Source of the DNA: CAYFWF01 sp964346815
Lineage (GTDB): Bacteria; Acidobacteriota; Aminicenantia; Aminicenantales; Aminicenantaceae
Reading direction: 5' to 3'
Assembly: GCA_964346815.1 (NCBI GenBank)
Contig: CAYFWF010000068.1
Coordinates: 1-64,000 of the forward strand
DNA length: 64,000 nucleotides
Shown one piece after another: positions 15,964 through 24,683 of the stretch. The notes beneath the pieces are model-generated. The model saw only the letters and a program-made list of their open reading frames with translations, ran no database searches and was not told the DNA's origin. Made by a program: the position numbers and the translations under genes. Positions within the stretch are counted from its first letter, which is position 1. Every line of letters begins with the position of its first letter.

Positions 15964-16076
15964 AATTGAAAGAATCCGGGGTTTAGAACAAGGGATTACT
16001 GAGATTTAGGATACCAGGAAGCGGCAGGGGGGACTTTGCAAGGTGCTTTTCTCTCTAATTGCTTACTTCCCATTGC

Positions 16077-16763
16077 TCAAAAGGAATAACTCAGATAGGC
16101 ATGGATACCTACCCTATGCTGGGATTTTTTGAAGTCCAGTGAATAAATCGCTGGAAAGAAAACCTCGAAATCCTCAGGATAGTTATAATAACTGATGTAG
16201 TCTTTGATATCAAGGGATGTGGAGAGATGGGGGGATAGTCTGAATCTAATACCGGCTCCGACGTTTAAATAGAGCGATGTTCTGGAGCGAAGTTTTGTGG
16301 GTATCAAAGTAATAGCACCAAGTCCAATGGTAAAGAAAGGAGAAGCGCGTTTGGATGAAAAATAGACGATAACGTTTCCGCAATAATAAAAGTTTTTCGC
16401 ATCGGAGGCCTTTGTTTTTCCTAGGGGAACGCCAGACAATCCAATGCCAACGTCATTTATTATTTCTGAACGGCTGTAATTGACTGATCCTTGAAGCTCG
16501 ATTCGATCTGTTATCAAATATCCTAAAGCCAGTCCAAAGGAAGCACCTTTATCCTCGAGAAAGATATTGACTTCGGGGATATCAGCTGTGTCAGGCAGCG
16601 GGCGGAGCGTTCCGAATGTCATTTTGGACAGAAATCTTCCAGAGATTGCCAGGGAGAAAGATTGGGTTTGACACAGAACTTGTGTGGGAAATACAAAACA
16701 AAAGAGAAGGCAAAAGGCAAAAAAACAGATACAGGTCTTTAAATTCAAATCACTCATCTCCAA
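16077..16763 (-). CDS. Outer-membrane beta-barrel protein
   Basis: 228 residues with an N-terminal signal (LKTCICFFAFCLLFCFVFPT, cut near VLCQ). Alternating amphipathic strands follow (FGLALGYLITDRIELQGSVN, YLNVGAGIRFRLSPHLSTSL) and the protein ends in an aromatic residue (HAYLSYSF), the usual barrel-assembly signal. The length fits an eight-stranded OmpA/OmpW-like barrel. Function is unknown; the gene stands alone. Confidence 0.8.
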   Translation of the reverse strand: MEMSDLNLKTCICFFAFCLLFCFVFPTQVLCQTQSFSLAISGRFLSKMTFGTLRPLPDTADIPEVNIFLEDKGASFGLALGYLITDRIELQGSVNYSRSEIINDVGIGLSGVPLGKTKASDAKNFYYCGNVIVYFSSKRASPFFTIGLGAITLIPTKLRSRTSLYLNVGAGIRFRLSPHLSTSLDIKDYISYYNYPEDFEVFFPAIYSLDFKKSQHRVGIHAYLSYSF

Positions 16764-16834
16764 TTAGTTAACGCACAGCGCTGCACTTTGGTTGCCTTTA
16801 AAACATGGTCACCCAGAGCATTATCCTTTTCCAC

Positions 16835-16879
16835 AGGAAGGATGCTAGGAAGAGGCTGGCTGGGTTGAAAAGCAAGTAA
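16835..16879 (+). pseudogene. C-terminal remnant of a TPR-family gene, copy 4
   Basis: 14 codons plus TAA, RKDARKRLAGLKSK. Compared with copy 2 the DADPG..EVEDA segment has been collapsed by a deletion joining KDA to ARKRLAGL. It is immediately upstream of the TPR body fragment at 16981. Confidence 0.5.
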
Positions 16880-16980
16880 TTCCCTCCAATCATTTAAATT
16901 TGACACTCACAACTATTCCTTGATAATATTTTGCCGATAAATATAGGAAGATAAGGGGACAGCAATGGCAGTGAAATGTC

Positions 16981-17274
16981 CTGAATGAAGGAATTGAGCT
17001 GTCCAAGAAGCTTGGTCAAAAAGTATGGAATGCGGCTTACCATATGGATTTGGCTGAAAATTTTAGGATCATAGGAAATCATGAAGAATCCTTAACAGAA
17101 AGCGAAGTGGCATCGGACAAGGCTGTGGAAGCGGAATACCCGTATTTCCAAAGATTAACATTACATTACAAAGGAATTGCATATATTGAGATGAATTCAA
17201 TGACCGAAGCCATAGAAGCTGCAGATGATTTGAAACAGAGTATCGAGGAAAAATTAAAACGCAGGAGAATCATC
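16981..17274 (+). pseudogene. Internal TPR fragment of a decayed gene
   Basis: An open frame reads LNEGIELSKKLGQKVWNAAY, MDLAENFRIIGNHEESL, and KGIAYIEMNSMTEAIEAADD. These are helix pairs typical of TPR repeats, from the same family as the terminal remnants. It is closed upstream by a stop near 16975. It runs without a stop into a short membrane-protein frame at 17275, while the family's terminal segment reappears at 17459. Confidence 0.6.
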
Positions 17275-17460
17275 ATGGATAGATCAGGATGGTCGATAAT
17301 TGGGGTTGCGATTATCTGGGCCGCGGTTATCTTTGCAGCGTCTTTTGTATTGAAGGGTACGCCTTATTGGGGAAAGATGCTGCCTATTTTGGGTGGAGGC
17401 GCTGCAGCTTCAATCATTGTTTTAGGTGGGACTCGAAGGAAACGAAGTGAAAAGAGTTGA
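17275..17460 (+). CDS. Small putative membrane protein
   Basis: From the in-frame ATG after GCAGGAG, 61 residues with two hydrophobic segments (SIIGVAIIWAAVIFAASFVL and MLPILGGGAAASIIVLGG) and a basic C-terminus (TRRKRSEKS). It continues the reading frame of the TPR fragment, so it may be the fused end of that broken gene or an independent small gene. The good ribosome site favours the latter. Function unknown. Confidence 0.4.
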   Translation: MDRSGWSIIGVAIIWAAVIFAASFVLKGTPYWGKMLPILGGGAAASIIVLGGTRRKRSEKS

Positions 17461-17518
17461 TCCAGGTGTCGATGTGCAAGAGGATGCAGTGAAGAATTTG
17501 GCTGGATTGGGGGGATAG
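17459..17518 (+). pseudogene. C-terminal remnant of a TPR-family gene, copy 5
   Basis: 19 codons plus TAG, DPGVDVQEDAVKNLAGLGG. It matches the DPG..EVEDA..RLAGL ending of the family. It starts across the stop codon of the small membrane ORF in another frame, consistent with an insertion into the older TPR gene. Confidence 0.5.
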
Positions 17519-17642
17519 TGACCCGCTGCCACCATGGAAAAAGGGGAGATCTTTTGTTCCCGGCCATGGAGAAGGCGGGGATTCCCGGAGAAGGAGGACC
17601 GATAGGATTGATGCTGCAAGAGCATAAAAAAGGAGGGACGAA

Positions 17643-18236
17643 ATGAGAGTGAAAGGCATCATCATTTTTCTCTGTTTTTCTGTTATGCTTTTTATTCCCG
17701 CATATGTTTTTGCCCACTGTGACGGGATGGATGGCCCCGTCGTCAAAGCAGCCTGGAAGGCCCTGGAGACCGGGAACGTCAACCTTGTCTTGATCTGGGT
17801 TCAGAAGCAGGATGAGGAGAGCATAAAGGAAGCATTTGAAAAGACTCTTGCCGTCAGGAAGCTGGGAAAGGAAGCAAAGGAACTGGCTGACATGTATTTC
17901 TTTGAGACTCTTGTTCGGATCCACAGGGCTGGAGAAGGAGCGGCCTACACCGGGCTGAAGCCGGCAGGGCGCGATCTCGGGCCTGCAATCCCGGCTGCAG
18001 ATGAGGCAGTTGAAAGCGGCTCTGCAAATGTCTTGATGAACCTCCTTACCGAAAATATCCGGGAGGGAGTTCTTGAGCATTTCAAAGAAGTCTCAGAACG
18101 AAAGAAATTCGACAAAAATGATGTTGAGAAAGGAAGAGAGTTCGTGAAAGCGTATGTTGAGTTCATACACTATGTCGAGAGAATATACGAAGCGTCGAAG
18201 AAGCCGTCGCATGGCCATTTCCACGAAACTGAGTGA
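17643..18236 (+). CDS. DUF6448-like exported protein
   Basis: 197 residues with a signal peptide (IIIFLCFSVMLFIPAYVFA) and a mature start HCDGMDGPVV, which I recognise as characteristic of the DUF6448 family. The rest is helical (WKALETGNVNLVLIWV, EKTLAVRKLGKEAKELAD) and ends in a His-rich tail (HGHFHE). The mature N-terminal His-Cys pair and the tail suggest metal binding, but the biochemical role is unknown. AAAGGAGG precedes the ATG. It is convergent with the permease at 18271. Confidence 0.75.
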   Translation: MRVKGIIIFLCFSVMLFIPAYVFAHCDGMDGPVVKAAWKALETGNVNLVLIWVQKQDEESIKEAFEKTLAVRKLGKEAKELADMYFFETLVRIHRAGEGAAYTGLKPAGRDLGPAIPAADEAVESGSANVLMNLLTENIREGVLEHFKEVSERKKFDKNDVEKGREFVKAYVEFIHYVERIYEASKKPSHGHFHETE

Positions 18237-18270
18237 AGTGGAGTCCATGAGTAGCGGCGACTAACCGCCT

Positions 18271-20688
18271 TTATTCATACCGCAGCGAATCGACTGGATT
18301 GGCTGTTGCCGCTCTGATTGTTTGAACACTCACCGTTAAGAGCGCGATAACCAATGCGAGCACGCCAGAGGCAATAAAAACCAAAACATCCAGACCTATA
18401 TGGTATGCAAATCCCTCAAGCCATCTGCGCATGAAATAATAAGCGAGAGGCCAGGCAATGACATTGGCAAAAACAACCCATTTGACATATTCTTTGGATA
18501 AAAGAACAACTACACCACCCACAGATGCACCGAGCACTTTTCGGATGCCGATCTCCTTTGTCCTCTGTACGGCTGTAAAAGAGGCCAGGCCGAAGAGACC
18601 GAGACAGGCAATGTAAACAGCTATTCCTGTAAAGATGCTGGACAACCGGCTCAATTTCATTTCAGACTGATACATCATGTCGTTACTGGAGTCCACAAAT
18701 GTGTATTCGAACGGATGTCCTGGATTTGTCCTATGCCACTCTTGTTCCGCGAACTGGACCACGCTGGATATACTATCGGCGGTTGTTTTGATAAACACCC
18801 AAGTGAAAGCCTGTTCGGGTGCCAATATCATAACAAAAGGTTCGATCTTTTGATGGAGAGATTTGAAATAATAGTCTTTCAAAACGCCGATCACCGGAAG
18901 AACATTCTGTCCTCCGGGTGATAGTCTTTTATCGAGTACAGAATCAAATCCAAATTGTTTAACGGCCTCCTCGTTCAGCAGAACGGCCCGGTTCATGTCG
19001 GTCGTAAATTCTCTTGAAAAATCCCTGCCTTCAAGGAGTTCCATGCCGAATGTCTCGATAAAATCATAGTCAACATTTATGACTTGGACAGTCAAATTCT
19101 CATTCGCCGGACGCCCGACCGGACGGAGCAGCCCTATCCCGAATAATCCACCAGGAAGAGTCGAGGCAGCAGAGACACTTATGACGCGGCTGTCCGATAG
19201 AAGTGCGGTTTTATAGGAATCATAGGTAGCTCTTGGGGCAGGATCGGAAAGCGGTATGACAATAATATTTTCCTTATCATATCCAAGAGGCCTGTTTTTG
19301 ATGTATCCCATCTGACCGTAAATGACGATGAGGCCTATGATGAGGAAGATAGAAATGGAGAATTGTACCACCACCAGGATTTTTCTCAGCATACCGCCTG
19401 AAGCACCTTTATGTTTTTTGCCGCTCAATACCACAGCGGGCTTGAACGCAGATAACAGGAATGCCGGATAACTGCCGGAAAAAACGCCGACGACAATGAC
19501 GATACCGATCAATAATGCCCCTGTTTGCACGCTTATTAAGTTTGAAGCAGATATGTTTTTTTCCGCGATCGTATTGAATGGTGTTAATAACAATAGCACT
19601 GCAATTCCAGCAATGACAGAAGCAAAGAGAGTGAACAGCGTAGATTCACCTAGGAACTGTCTGATCAACTGGAATCTCTCCGCACCGACCACTTTTCGAA
19701 TTCCGACTTCTTTAGCCCGGTTTTCCGACCGTGCCGTGGAGAGGTTCATGAAGTTGATGCCTGCAATCAGGAGTATGAAAACGGCGACGGCTGAAAAAAT
19801 ATATATGTAGCTTTCCTCACCGGTCGGTCCAATCTCCCCCTCGAGATTCGACTTGAGATGAATGTCCGTTAATTTCTGGAGATACGGATTGAGTTCCACC
19901 CCAGCGGTTCTTAGGACTCTCCCTAAGCGTTCTTCGATAAGCGTGCGCATCTTCCCTTCGACAGCTTCAGGATCGGCATTGACATCGAGTAAAAGGTAGG
20001 TGTAAATTCTGAAATTCTGCCATGCTGTGGAGAGATTGCCGTATAAAAGTTGATTATTGACAGGCTCCATCGCTCGATTGAGGGTTTCAAAATTTACCAG
20101 AAAATCATAGTCCATATGGGTGGAAGGGGGGTGTTTTCTCATGATGCCGGTGATATTGAGATTTATCCAATTGTCGCCGATGATGATCTTGCCGATCGGG
20201 TCTTCTTCTCCAAAATATTTTTCAGCCATTTCGTCGGAAATCACAATAGAGTATGGTGCGTCGAGTGCGGTTTCAGGATCACCTTCGATCATTTCGACAT
20301 CGAAAATCTCGAAAAATGTGGGATCCACAAAATACAATCCTTTTTCGGGAAATTTTTTTTCTCCGTGCTCGATCACCCATCTCGAATCAGGGGGCTTAAT
20401 GCGGACGGCCTGAAGGACTTCAGGATATTCTTCTACCATTGCCGGTCCCCAGGGTCCGGAAACCAAAGGCATCTCGATTTGATTGCCGCGGATAACCCCG
20501 GCATTGACGATCCGGTAGATCTGATCAGCCTTTTCATGATATCTGTCAAAGCTCAATTCCTCCTGCACATATACCAGGATGAGAAGGCAGCAGATGATCC
20601 CTGTGGCTAGGCCGAGGATATTGATCGAAGTGTATCCCTTATGCCGAACGATATTCCGGAGAGCGATCTTCATATAATTTTTAAGCAT
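18271..20688 (-). CDS. FtsX/MacB-like ABC transporter permease (orphan, paralogue of the 527-2929 gene)
   Basis: 805 residues with the full MacB-permease layout: a first helix (INILGLATGIICCLLILVYV), a periplasmic core, an FtsX block with EVGIRKVVGA, a second core, a terminal FtsX block with EIGIRKVLGA and the end ANPVDSLRYE. It resembles the 527-2929 protein very closely across both periplasmic domains (PLVSGPWGPAM, RKHPPSTHMDYDFLVNFETL) and less closely the PadR-linked one. There is no prefix domain, padR gene or ATPase beside it. The paralogous pair suggests gene duplication in this lineage. Confidence 0.9.
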   Translation of the reverse strand: MLKNYMKIALRNIVRHKGYTSINILGLATGIICCLLILVYVQEELSFDRYHEKADQIYRIVNAGVIRGNQIEMPLVSGPWGPAMVEEYPEVLQAVRIKPPDSRWVIEHGEKKFPEKGLYFVDPTFFEIFDVEMIEGDPETALDAPYSIVISDEMAEKYFGEEDPIGKIIIGDNWINLNITGIMRKHPPSTHMDYDFLVNFETLNRAMEPVNNQLLYGNLSTAWQNFRIYTYLLLDVNADPEAVEGKMRTLIEERLGRVLRTAGVELNPYLQKLTDIHLKSNLEGEIGPTGEESYIYIFSAVAVFILLIAGINFMNLSTARSENRAKEVGIRKVVGAERFQLIRQFLGESTLFTLFASVIAGIAVLLLLTPFNTIAEKNISASNLISVQTGALLIGIVIVVGVFSGSYPAFLLSAFKPAVVLSGKKHKGASGGMLRKILVVVQFSISIFLIIGLIVIYGQMGYIKNRPLGYDKENIIVIPLSDPAPRATYDSYKTALLSDSRVISVSAASTLPGGLFGIGLLRPVGRPANENLTVQVINVDYDFIETFGMELLEGRDFSREFTTDMNRAVLLNEEAVKQFGFDSVLDKRLSPGGQNVLPVIGVLKDYYFKSLHQKIEPFVMILAPEQAFTWVFIKTTADSISSVVQFAEQEWHRTNPGHPFEYTFVDSSNDMMYQSEMKLSRLSSIFTGIAVYIACLGLFGLASFTAVQRTKEIGIRKVLGASVGGVVVLLSKEYVKWVVFANVIAWPLAYYFMRRWLEGFAYHIGLDVLVFIASGVLALVIALLTVSVQTIRAATANPVDSLRYE

Positions 20689-20923
20689 TTTTTCGCCTGT
20701 TTAATACCTTTACAGGAGTGAAAATAACATAATAGAAACGATACGTCACTTATAAATGTTCATCTCAATTAACTTTTACGATTTTGCCCAGAGGAAGTTA
20801 TTATTGTTCCGGCAGAGCGAAATACGGATTATTTGAGCAACTTAGGGGACATTGATCCGGGAATCTTGGCGGGCCGGATGATTCTGTAAGAAATATTGTG
20901 ATAGAATAAATAAAAACAGGGAA

Positions 20924-21748
20924 ATGACAATGTGTGTTATGAAAAAAATGTTTTGCATGGTTGCTGTTTTTTCGATTTTATTGACGGCTTGGCCTGCTGA
21001 AGTACAGCCATCACGAAAACTCACCAAAGAGGAAATGCGTCAGTTTCTCCTCACAGCTGAAATTGTGGGAAGCGAAGAGATCGGGACAGGGGTGACCCAT
21101 TCGCAGCGGTTGACGCTCACAGACGGTGTGCGGACTCATCGTGCGGCCTTCCAGGATATCGATGTGCGGACGGCAGAGGCCCGTTTCAAGACAGGCGGGG
21201 GAGAGGTGAACTTCGTCGATTCCTACCATTACAACATAGCGGCTTATCGGATTGCAGAGCTTCTGGGGATCGGAGATATGATCCCTGTTACCGTAGAACG
21301 GGAATGGCGGGGAAAAAAGGGTTCGCTCAGCTGGTGGATCGATGCAGAATTGGATGCACTTGAGCGCCAGGAGAAAGGCATCATGCCGCCCGACACCCAT
21401 GCCTGGAATGTCCAGATGCACAAGGTGCGGATTTTTGCTCAACTTGTCTACGATACGGACCGAAATTTGAGCAATGTATTGATCACCAAAGATTGGAAAT
21501 TGTGGATGATCGATTTCACCAGAGCTTTCCGGACAATAAAAAGCCTTCAGGACAAAAAAGAGATTTTCAAGTGCGACCGGAATCTATTTTCCAGTCTTCA
21601 GACGCTTTCGAAGCCGGATGTGGAGCAGACTGTGGGCGATCACCTGACGATTTGGGAGATTGACGCTCTGATGTCCCGCCGCGACAGGATCGTGAAACAC
21701 TTCGAGAAGCTGATCGCTGAAAAAGGCGAAGCAGAAGTTCTGTATTAG
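20924..21748 (+). CDS. Exported protein with kinase-like catalytic motifs
   Basis: 274 residues beginning with a signal peptide (MFCMVAVFSILLTAWPA). The second ATG at 20930 has better spacing to AGGGAA and may be the true start. The mature part shows motifs of atypical kinases: YNIAAYRIAELLG, a catalytic-loop-like DTDRNLSNVL near residue 180 and a metal-binding-like WMIDFTRAF about ten residues later. The order Asp-Arg-Asn...Asn...Asp-Phe matches PI3/4-kinase-, HipA- or Fam20-type folds. An exported kinase would need ATP outside the cytoplasm, or would be a pseudokinase, so the function is inferred only from these motifs. No partner gene is adjacent. Confidence 0.65.
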   Translation: MTMCVMKKMFCMVAVFSILLTAWPAEVQPSRKLTKEEMRQFLLTAEIVGSEEIGTGVTHSQRLTLTDGVRTHRAAFQDIDVRTAEARFKTGGGEVNFVDSYHYNIAAYRIAELLGIGDMIPVTVEREWRGKKGSLSWWIDAELDALERQEKGIMPPDTHAWNVQMHKVRIFAQLVYDTDRNLSNVLITKDWKLWMIDFTRAFRTIKSLQDKKEIFKCDRNLFSSLQTLSKPDVEQTVGDHLTIWEIDALMSRRDRIVKHFEKLIAEKGEAEVLY

Positions 21749-21766
21749 AACAATTCACACAATTCC

Positions 21767-21840
21767 GGGGATACGCAATTACTTAATTCGCTGTAATTTT
21801 ATCCTGCTGTACTAATTTAGTAATTGCGTATAAAGTCCCC
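21767..21840. repeat. Palindromic MITE/REP-like element
   Basis: Left arm GGGGATACGCAATTACTTAATT is mirrored at the right end by AATTTAGTAATTGCGTA..AGTCCCC, with a four-base insertion, around a 25-base centre. The right-end text AGTAATTGCGTATA..TCCCCGA recurs at about 47186-47210. It is a non-coding repeat of the kind mobilised by an element elsewhere in the genome. Confidence 0.6.
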
Positions 21841-21980
21841 GAACTAAAGATAGAATTTGACTCTTGGGATGCTTCTGATTATTCTTATATTGTTTTGTTC
21901 ATTCTATCGGGTATGGAAGCGCTACAAAGATTATATACACACAAAATAGGAGAGAACAAAGATTAAAAAAGGTGGATAAA

Positions 21981-22460
21981 ATGGAAAAAACGATCCATTT
22001 CAATCTTAACGGAGAATCCACACAAATAACAGTGGATGAGGACCGGATGCTTTTATGGGTTTTGCGGACCGAGTTGGGATTGACCGGAGCTAAGTATGGA
22101 TGCGGAGAGGGATTCTGTGGGGCTTGTACCGTTTTAGTCGATAATGAGTCGGTCAGATCATGTCAGTTTCCGATGAAAGACATTGCGGGAAAGGAGCTCC
22201 TGACCATCGAGGGGCTGGCAGAAAACGGAGAACTCCATTTGCTTCAAAAAGCTTTTATGGCTCATGATGCCCTTCAGTGTGGATTCTGTACTCCTGGAAT
22301 GATTCTCGCTGCTTACGGCTTGCTGCTGAAAAATCCAAAGCCGACCAGGGAAGAAATCATCAAAGAGCTGGAAGAAAACTTGTGCCGCTGCGGAGCGCAC
22401 ACACGAATCATCGATGCCGTCCAGACCACCGCCGAGCTGAGAGGAGCTGGAAGAAGATGA
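21981..22460 (+). CDS. 2x[2Fe-2S] subunit of a molybdenum hydroxylase (IorA-like)
   Basis: 159 residues from the ATG after AGGTGG; a GTG nine bases earlier overlaps that site. The N-terminal plant-type ferredoxin cluster is seen as YGCGEGFCGACTVLV with a later SC, and the C-terminal helical cluster as QCGFCTPGM and NLCRCGAH. The length and layout match the small subunit of isoquinoline-1-oxidoreductase or aldehyde-oxidoreductase type enzymes. It passes electrons from the molybdenum site of the next gene's product. Its stop overlaps the next ATG (ATGA at 22457), indicating coupled translation of the pair. Confidence 0.9.
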   Translation: MEKTIHFNLNGESTQITVDEDRMLLWVLRTELGLTGAKYGCGEGFCGACTVLVDNESVRSCQFPMKDIAGKELLTIEGLAENGELHLLQKAFMAHDALQCGFCTPGMILAAYGLLLKNPKPTREEIIKELEENLCRCGAHTRIIDAVQTTAELRGAGRR

Positions 22461-24646
22461 GTAAAGAAAAAATAACAGATATCCAGATAGGAGATTGCGG
22501 GTTGCATGATCAGATGAATGAGAAGAATGAGCCTCGGGGAATGGTCAGTCGAAGAGAGTTTCTAAAGATTCTGGGGGGAGGGATTTTGGTCAGTGTTTCT
22601 TTAGAAAGCATCTTCCCACTCCAGGAAGGAGGCCGCAGATTCGGCCGGGAAGAGCCTTCGGATTTCAATGCATACCTGCATATAGCCGAAGACGGCCAGG
22701 TGAGCTGCTTTACGGGTAAGATCGAGATGGGACAAGGAATCTACACTTCCTTTACCCAGATGCTGGCCGAAGAACTGGAAGTTCCTCTGGATTCGGTAAA
22801 AATGGTTATGGGAGATACAGATCTCTGTCCATGGGATATGGGAACCTTTGGATCGAGAAGCACCAAATATTTTGGCCCGCGGCTGCGTCAGGCTGCAGCA
22901 GAGGCCCGGGAAGTCCTGATTCAGCTCGCATCGGAATATCTTGGCCTTCCCCGGAATCGGCTGATGGCCCAGGAAGGATTTGTTTTAGAAAAAAACAACC
23001 CTGGGAACAAGGTTTCTTATGCTTTGCTCACCAAAGGGAAAAAAATAGAAAAACAGCTTGAGGGAGAGCCATCTTTGAAACCTCAGTCTGAATATGAAAT
23101 CTGTGGAGAGCCTTTTGAGAGGTTGGATGCAAGGGAAAAGGTAACAGGAGAGGCAGAATTCGCAGGTGACATCCGGCTACCGGATATGGTCTACGCGAAG
23201 ATTCTGAGACAGCCTGCCCACAGGGCGAAGCTCACGAATGTGGATGTCTCTGCAGTCAAAGGGATGAAGAATGTGCAGATCGTACAGGATGGAGAACTGA
23301 TCGCAGTGCTCCACCCCACCCCAGATGGAGCAGGAAGAGCATTGGAGAAGATCAAAGCTCGATTCGATGTTCCCGATGAAAGGCTCGATAACGAAAATAT
23401 CTTCGAGCATCTCGTTGAAGTCGCTCCTGAAGAGGATCTCGTGGACCAGAAAGGAGACCTGGAGAAGGGAAAAGCTCTGGCCTCGGCCACATTTGAGGAG
23501 ACTTATCTGAATAAGTATTTGGCACATGCTCCTCTTGAGCCTCACACAGCCTTGGCCAGAGTGGAAGGCGATAAAGCGACTCTCTGGGTGTCGACTCAGA
23601 GACCGTTCGGGGACAAAGAAACTGTCGCTGAGGCTCTCGGCATCCCGGCTGGAAACGTCCGGGTGATTCCCCCCTTCGTCGGAGGAGGATTCGGCGGGAA
23701 AACGCGCAATCAACAGGCCGTAGAGGCAGCGAGACTGGCTCAATTGGCCGGCAGACCTGTCCAGGTCGCATGGACCCGCAAGGAAGAATTCTTTTATGAC
23801 ACCTTCCAGCCTGCTGCCGTGATTAAAATAAGATCAGGCATCGATAAGAAAGGAAAGGTCGTCTTCTGGGATTACACCATTTTCCATGCGGGAGAGAGGA
23901 CCTCTCATGTGTTCTATGATATCCCTCATCACCGCGTACTTATGCGTGGAGGATGGGGAAGAGGTGCATCAGAGGCTCATCCTTTCAGGGTGGGTGCCTG
24001 GAGAGCGCCTGGCAGCAACACAAATACCTACGCCCGCGAATCACACATCGATATTATGGCTGCAAAAGCCGGCATGGATCCTTTAGAGTTCAGGTTGAAA
24101 AATTTGGAAGAAAACCCAAGGATGAGGCGGGTGCTCAAGGCAGCCGCAGAGAGGTTCAACCGAAACTTCAAGAAAGCCCCCAGCGGCCAAGGATTCGGTG
24201 TCTCCTGTGTGGACTATCTTGGGACGTATGTGGCGTCCATGGCTGAGGTCGAAGTGGATAAAAAGACAGGAAAGATCCAGGTGAAGCGGGTGGTTTGTGC
24301 ACAGGACATGGGAGAGGTGATCAATCCCGAAGGAGCGAGGATTCAGATGGAGGGCTGTATCACGATGGGACTGGGGTACACCCTGTCCGAAGAAATCCAT
24401 TTCAAAGGCGGACGAGTTCTCGATACGAACTTTGACACTTATGAACTTCCTCGGTTTTCCTGGGTTCCGAAGATCGAGACCGTTCTTGTCCCTAATCCGG
24501 ATTTAGCTCCTCAAGGCTGCGGAGAGCCCGCGATCACGAACATGGGTTCTGTAGTGGCCAATGCAGTCTACGATGCCATAGGAGTGCGGATGTTCGAACT
24601 CCCTATGGATCCCGACCGCGTCAAAAGAGCCATAGAACAGGCTTAA
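22457..24646 (+). CDS. Molybdopterin-binding large subunit, Tat-exported aldehyde/isoquinoline oxidoreductase-like
   Basis: 729 residues from the ATG overlapping the small-subunit stop; the open frame extends upstream but that part is out of context. A twin-arginine signal SRREFLKILGGGILVSVS lies at about residues 34-51, so the complex is probably folded in the cytoplasm and exported. Family motifs are visible: GQGIYTSFTQMLAEEL, FVGGGFGGKT and, near the C-terminus, the active-site word QGCGEPAI with its catalytic Glu. It lacks the FAD domain, as in IorB/YagR-type enzymes. The substrate is unknown (aldehyde or N-heterocycle). A sodium-solute symporter follows and may import the product. Confidence 0.9.
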   Translation: MSKEKITDIQIGDCGLHDQMNEKNEPRGMVSRREFLKILGGGILVSVSLESIFPLQEGGRRFGREEPSDFNAYLHIAEDGQVSCFTGKIEMGQGIYTSFTQMLAEELEVPLDSVKMVMGDTDLCPWDMGTFGSRSTKYFGPRLRQAAAEAREVLIQLASEYLGLPRNRLMAQEGFVLEKNNPGNKVSYALLTKGKKIEKQLEGEPSLKPQSEYEICGEPFERLDAREKVTGEAEFAGDIRLPDMVYAKILRQPAHRAKLTNVDVSAVKGMKNVQIVQDGELIAVLHPTPDGAGRALEKIKARFDVPDERLDNENIFEHLVEVAPEEDLVDQKGDLEKGKALASATFEETYLNKYLAHAPLEPHTALARVEGDKATLWVSTQRPFGDKETVAEALGIPAGNVRVIPPFVGGGFGGKTRNQQAVEAARLAQLAGRPVQVAWTRKEEFFYDTFQPAAVIKIRSGIDKKGKVVFWDYTIFHAGERTSHVFYDIPHHRVLMRGGWGRGASEAHPFRVGAWRAPGSNTNTYARESHIDIMAAKAGMDPLEFRLKNLEENPRMRRVLKAAAERFNRNFKKAPSGQGFGVSCVDYLGTYVASMAEVEVDKKTGKIQVKRVVCAQDMGEVINPEGARIQMEGCITMGLGYTLSEEIHFKGGRVLDTNFDTYELPRFSWVPKIETVLVPNPDLAPQGCGEPAITNMGSVVANAVYDAIGVRMFELPMDPDRVKRAIEQA

Positions 24647-24683
24647 AGGAAGGCTTAAAAGAACGAATTAACAGGAGCTGTCC

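Noticed and set aside
17364..18080. 238-codon minus-strand frame
   Set aside because: It is antisense to the DUF6448-like gene and the TPR remnant, with low-complexity Pro/Ser-rich composition.
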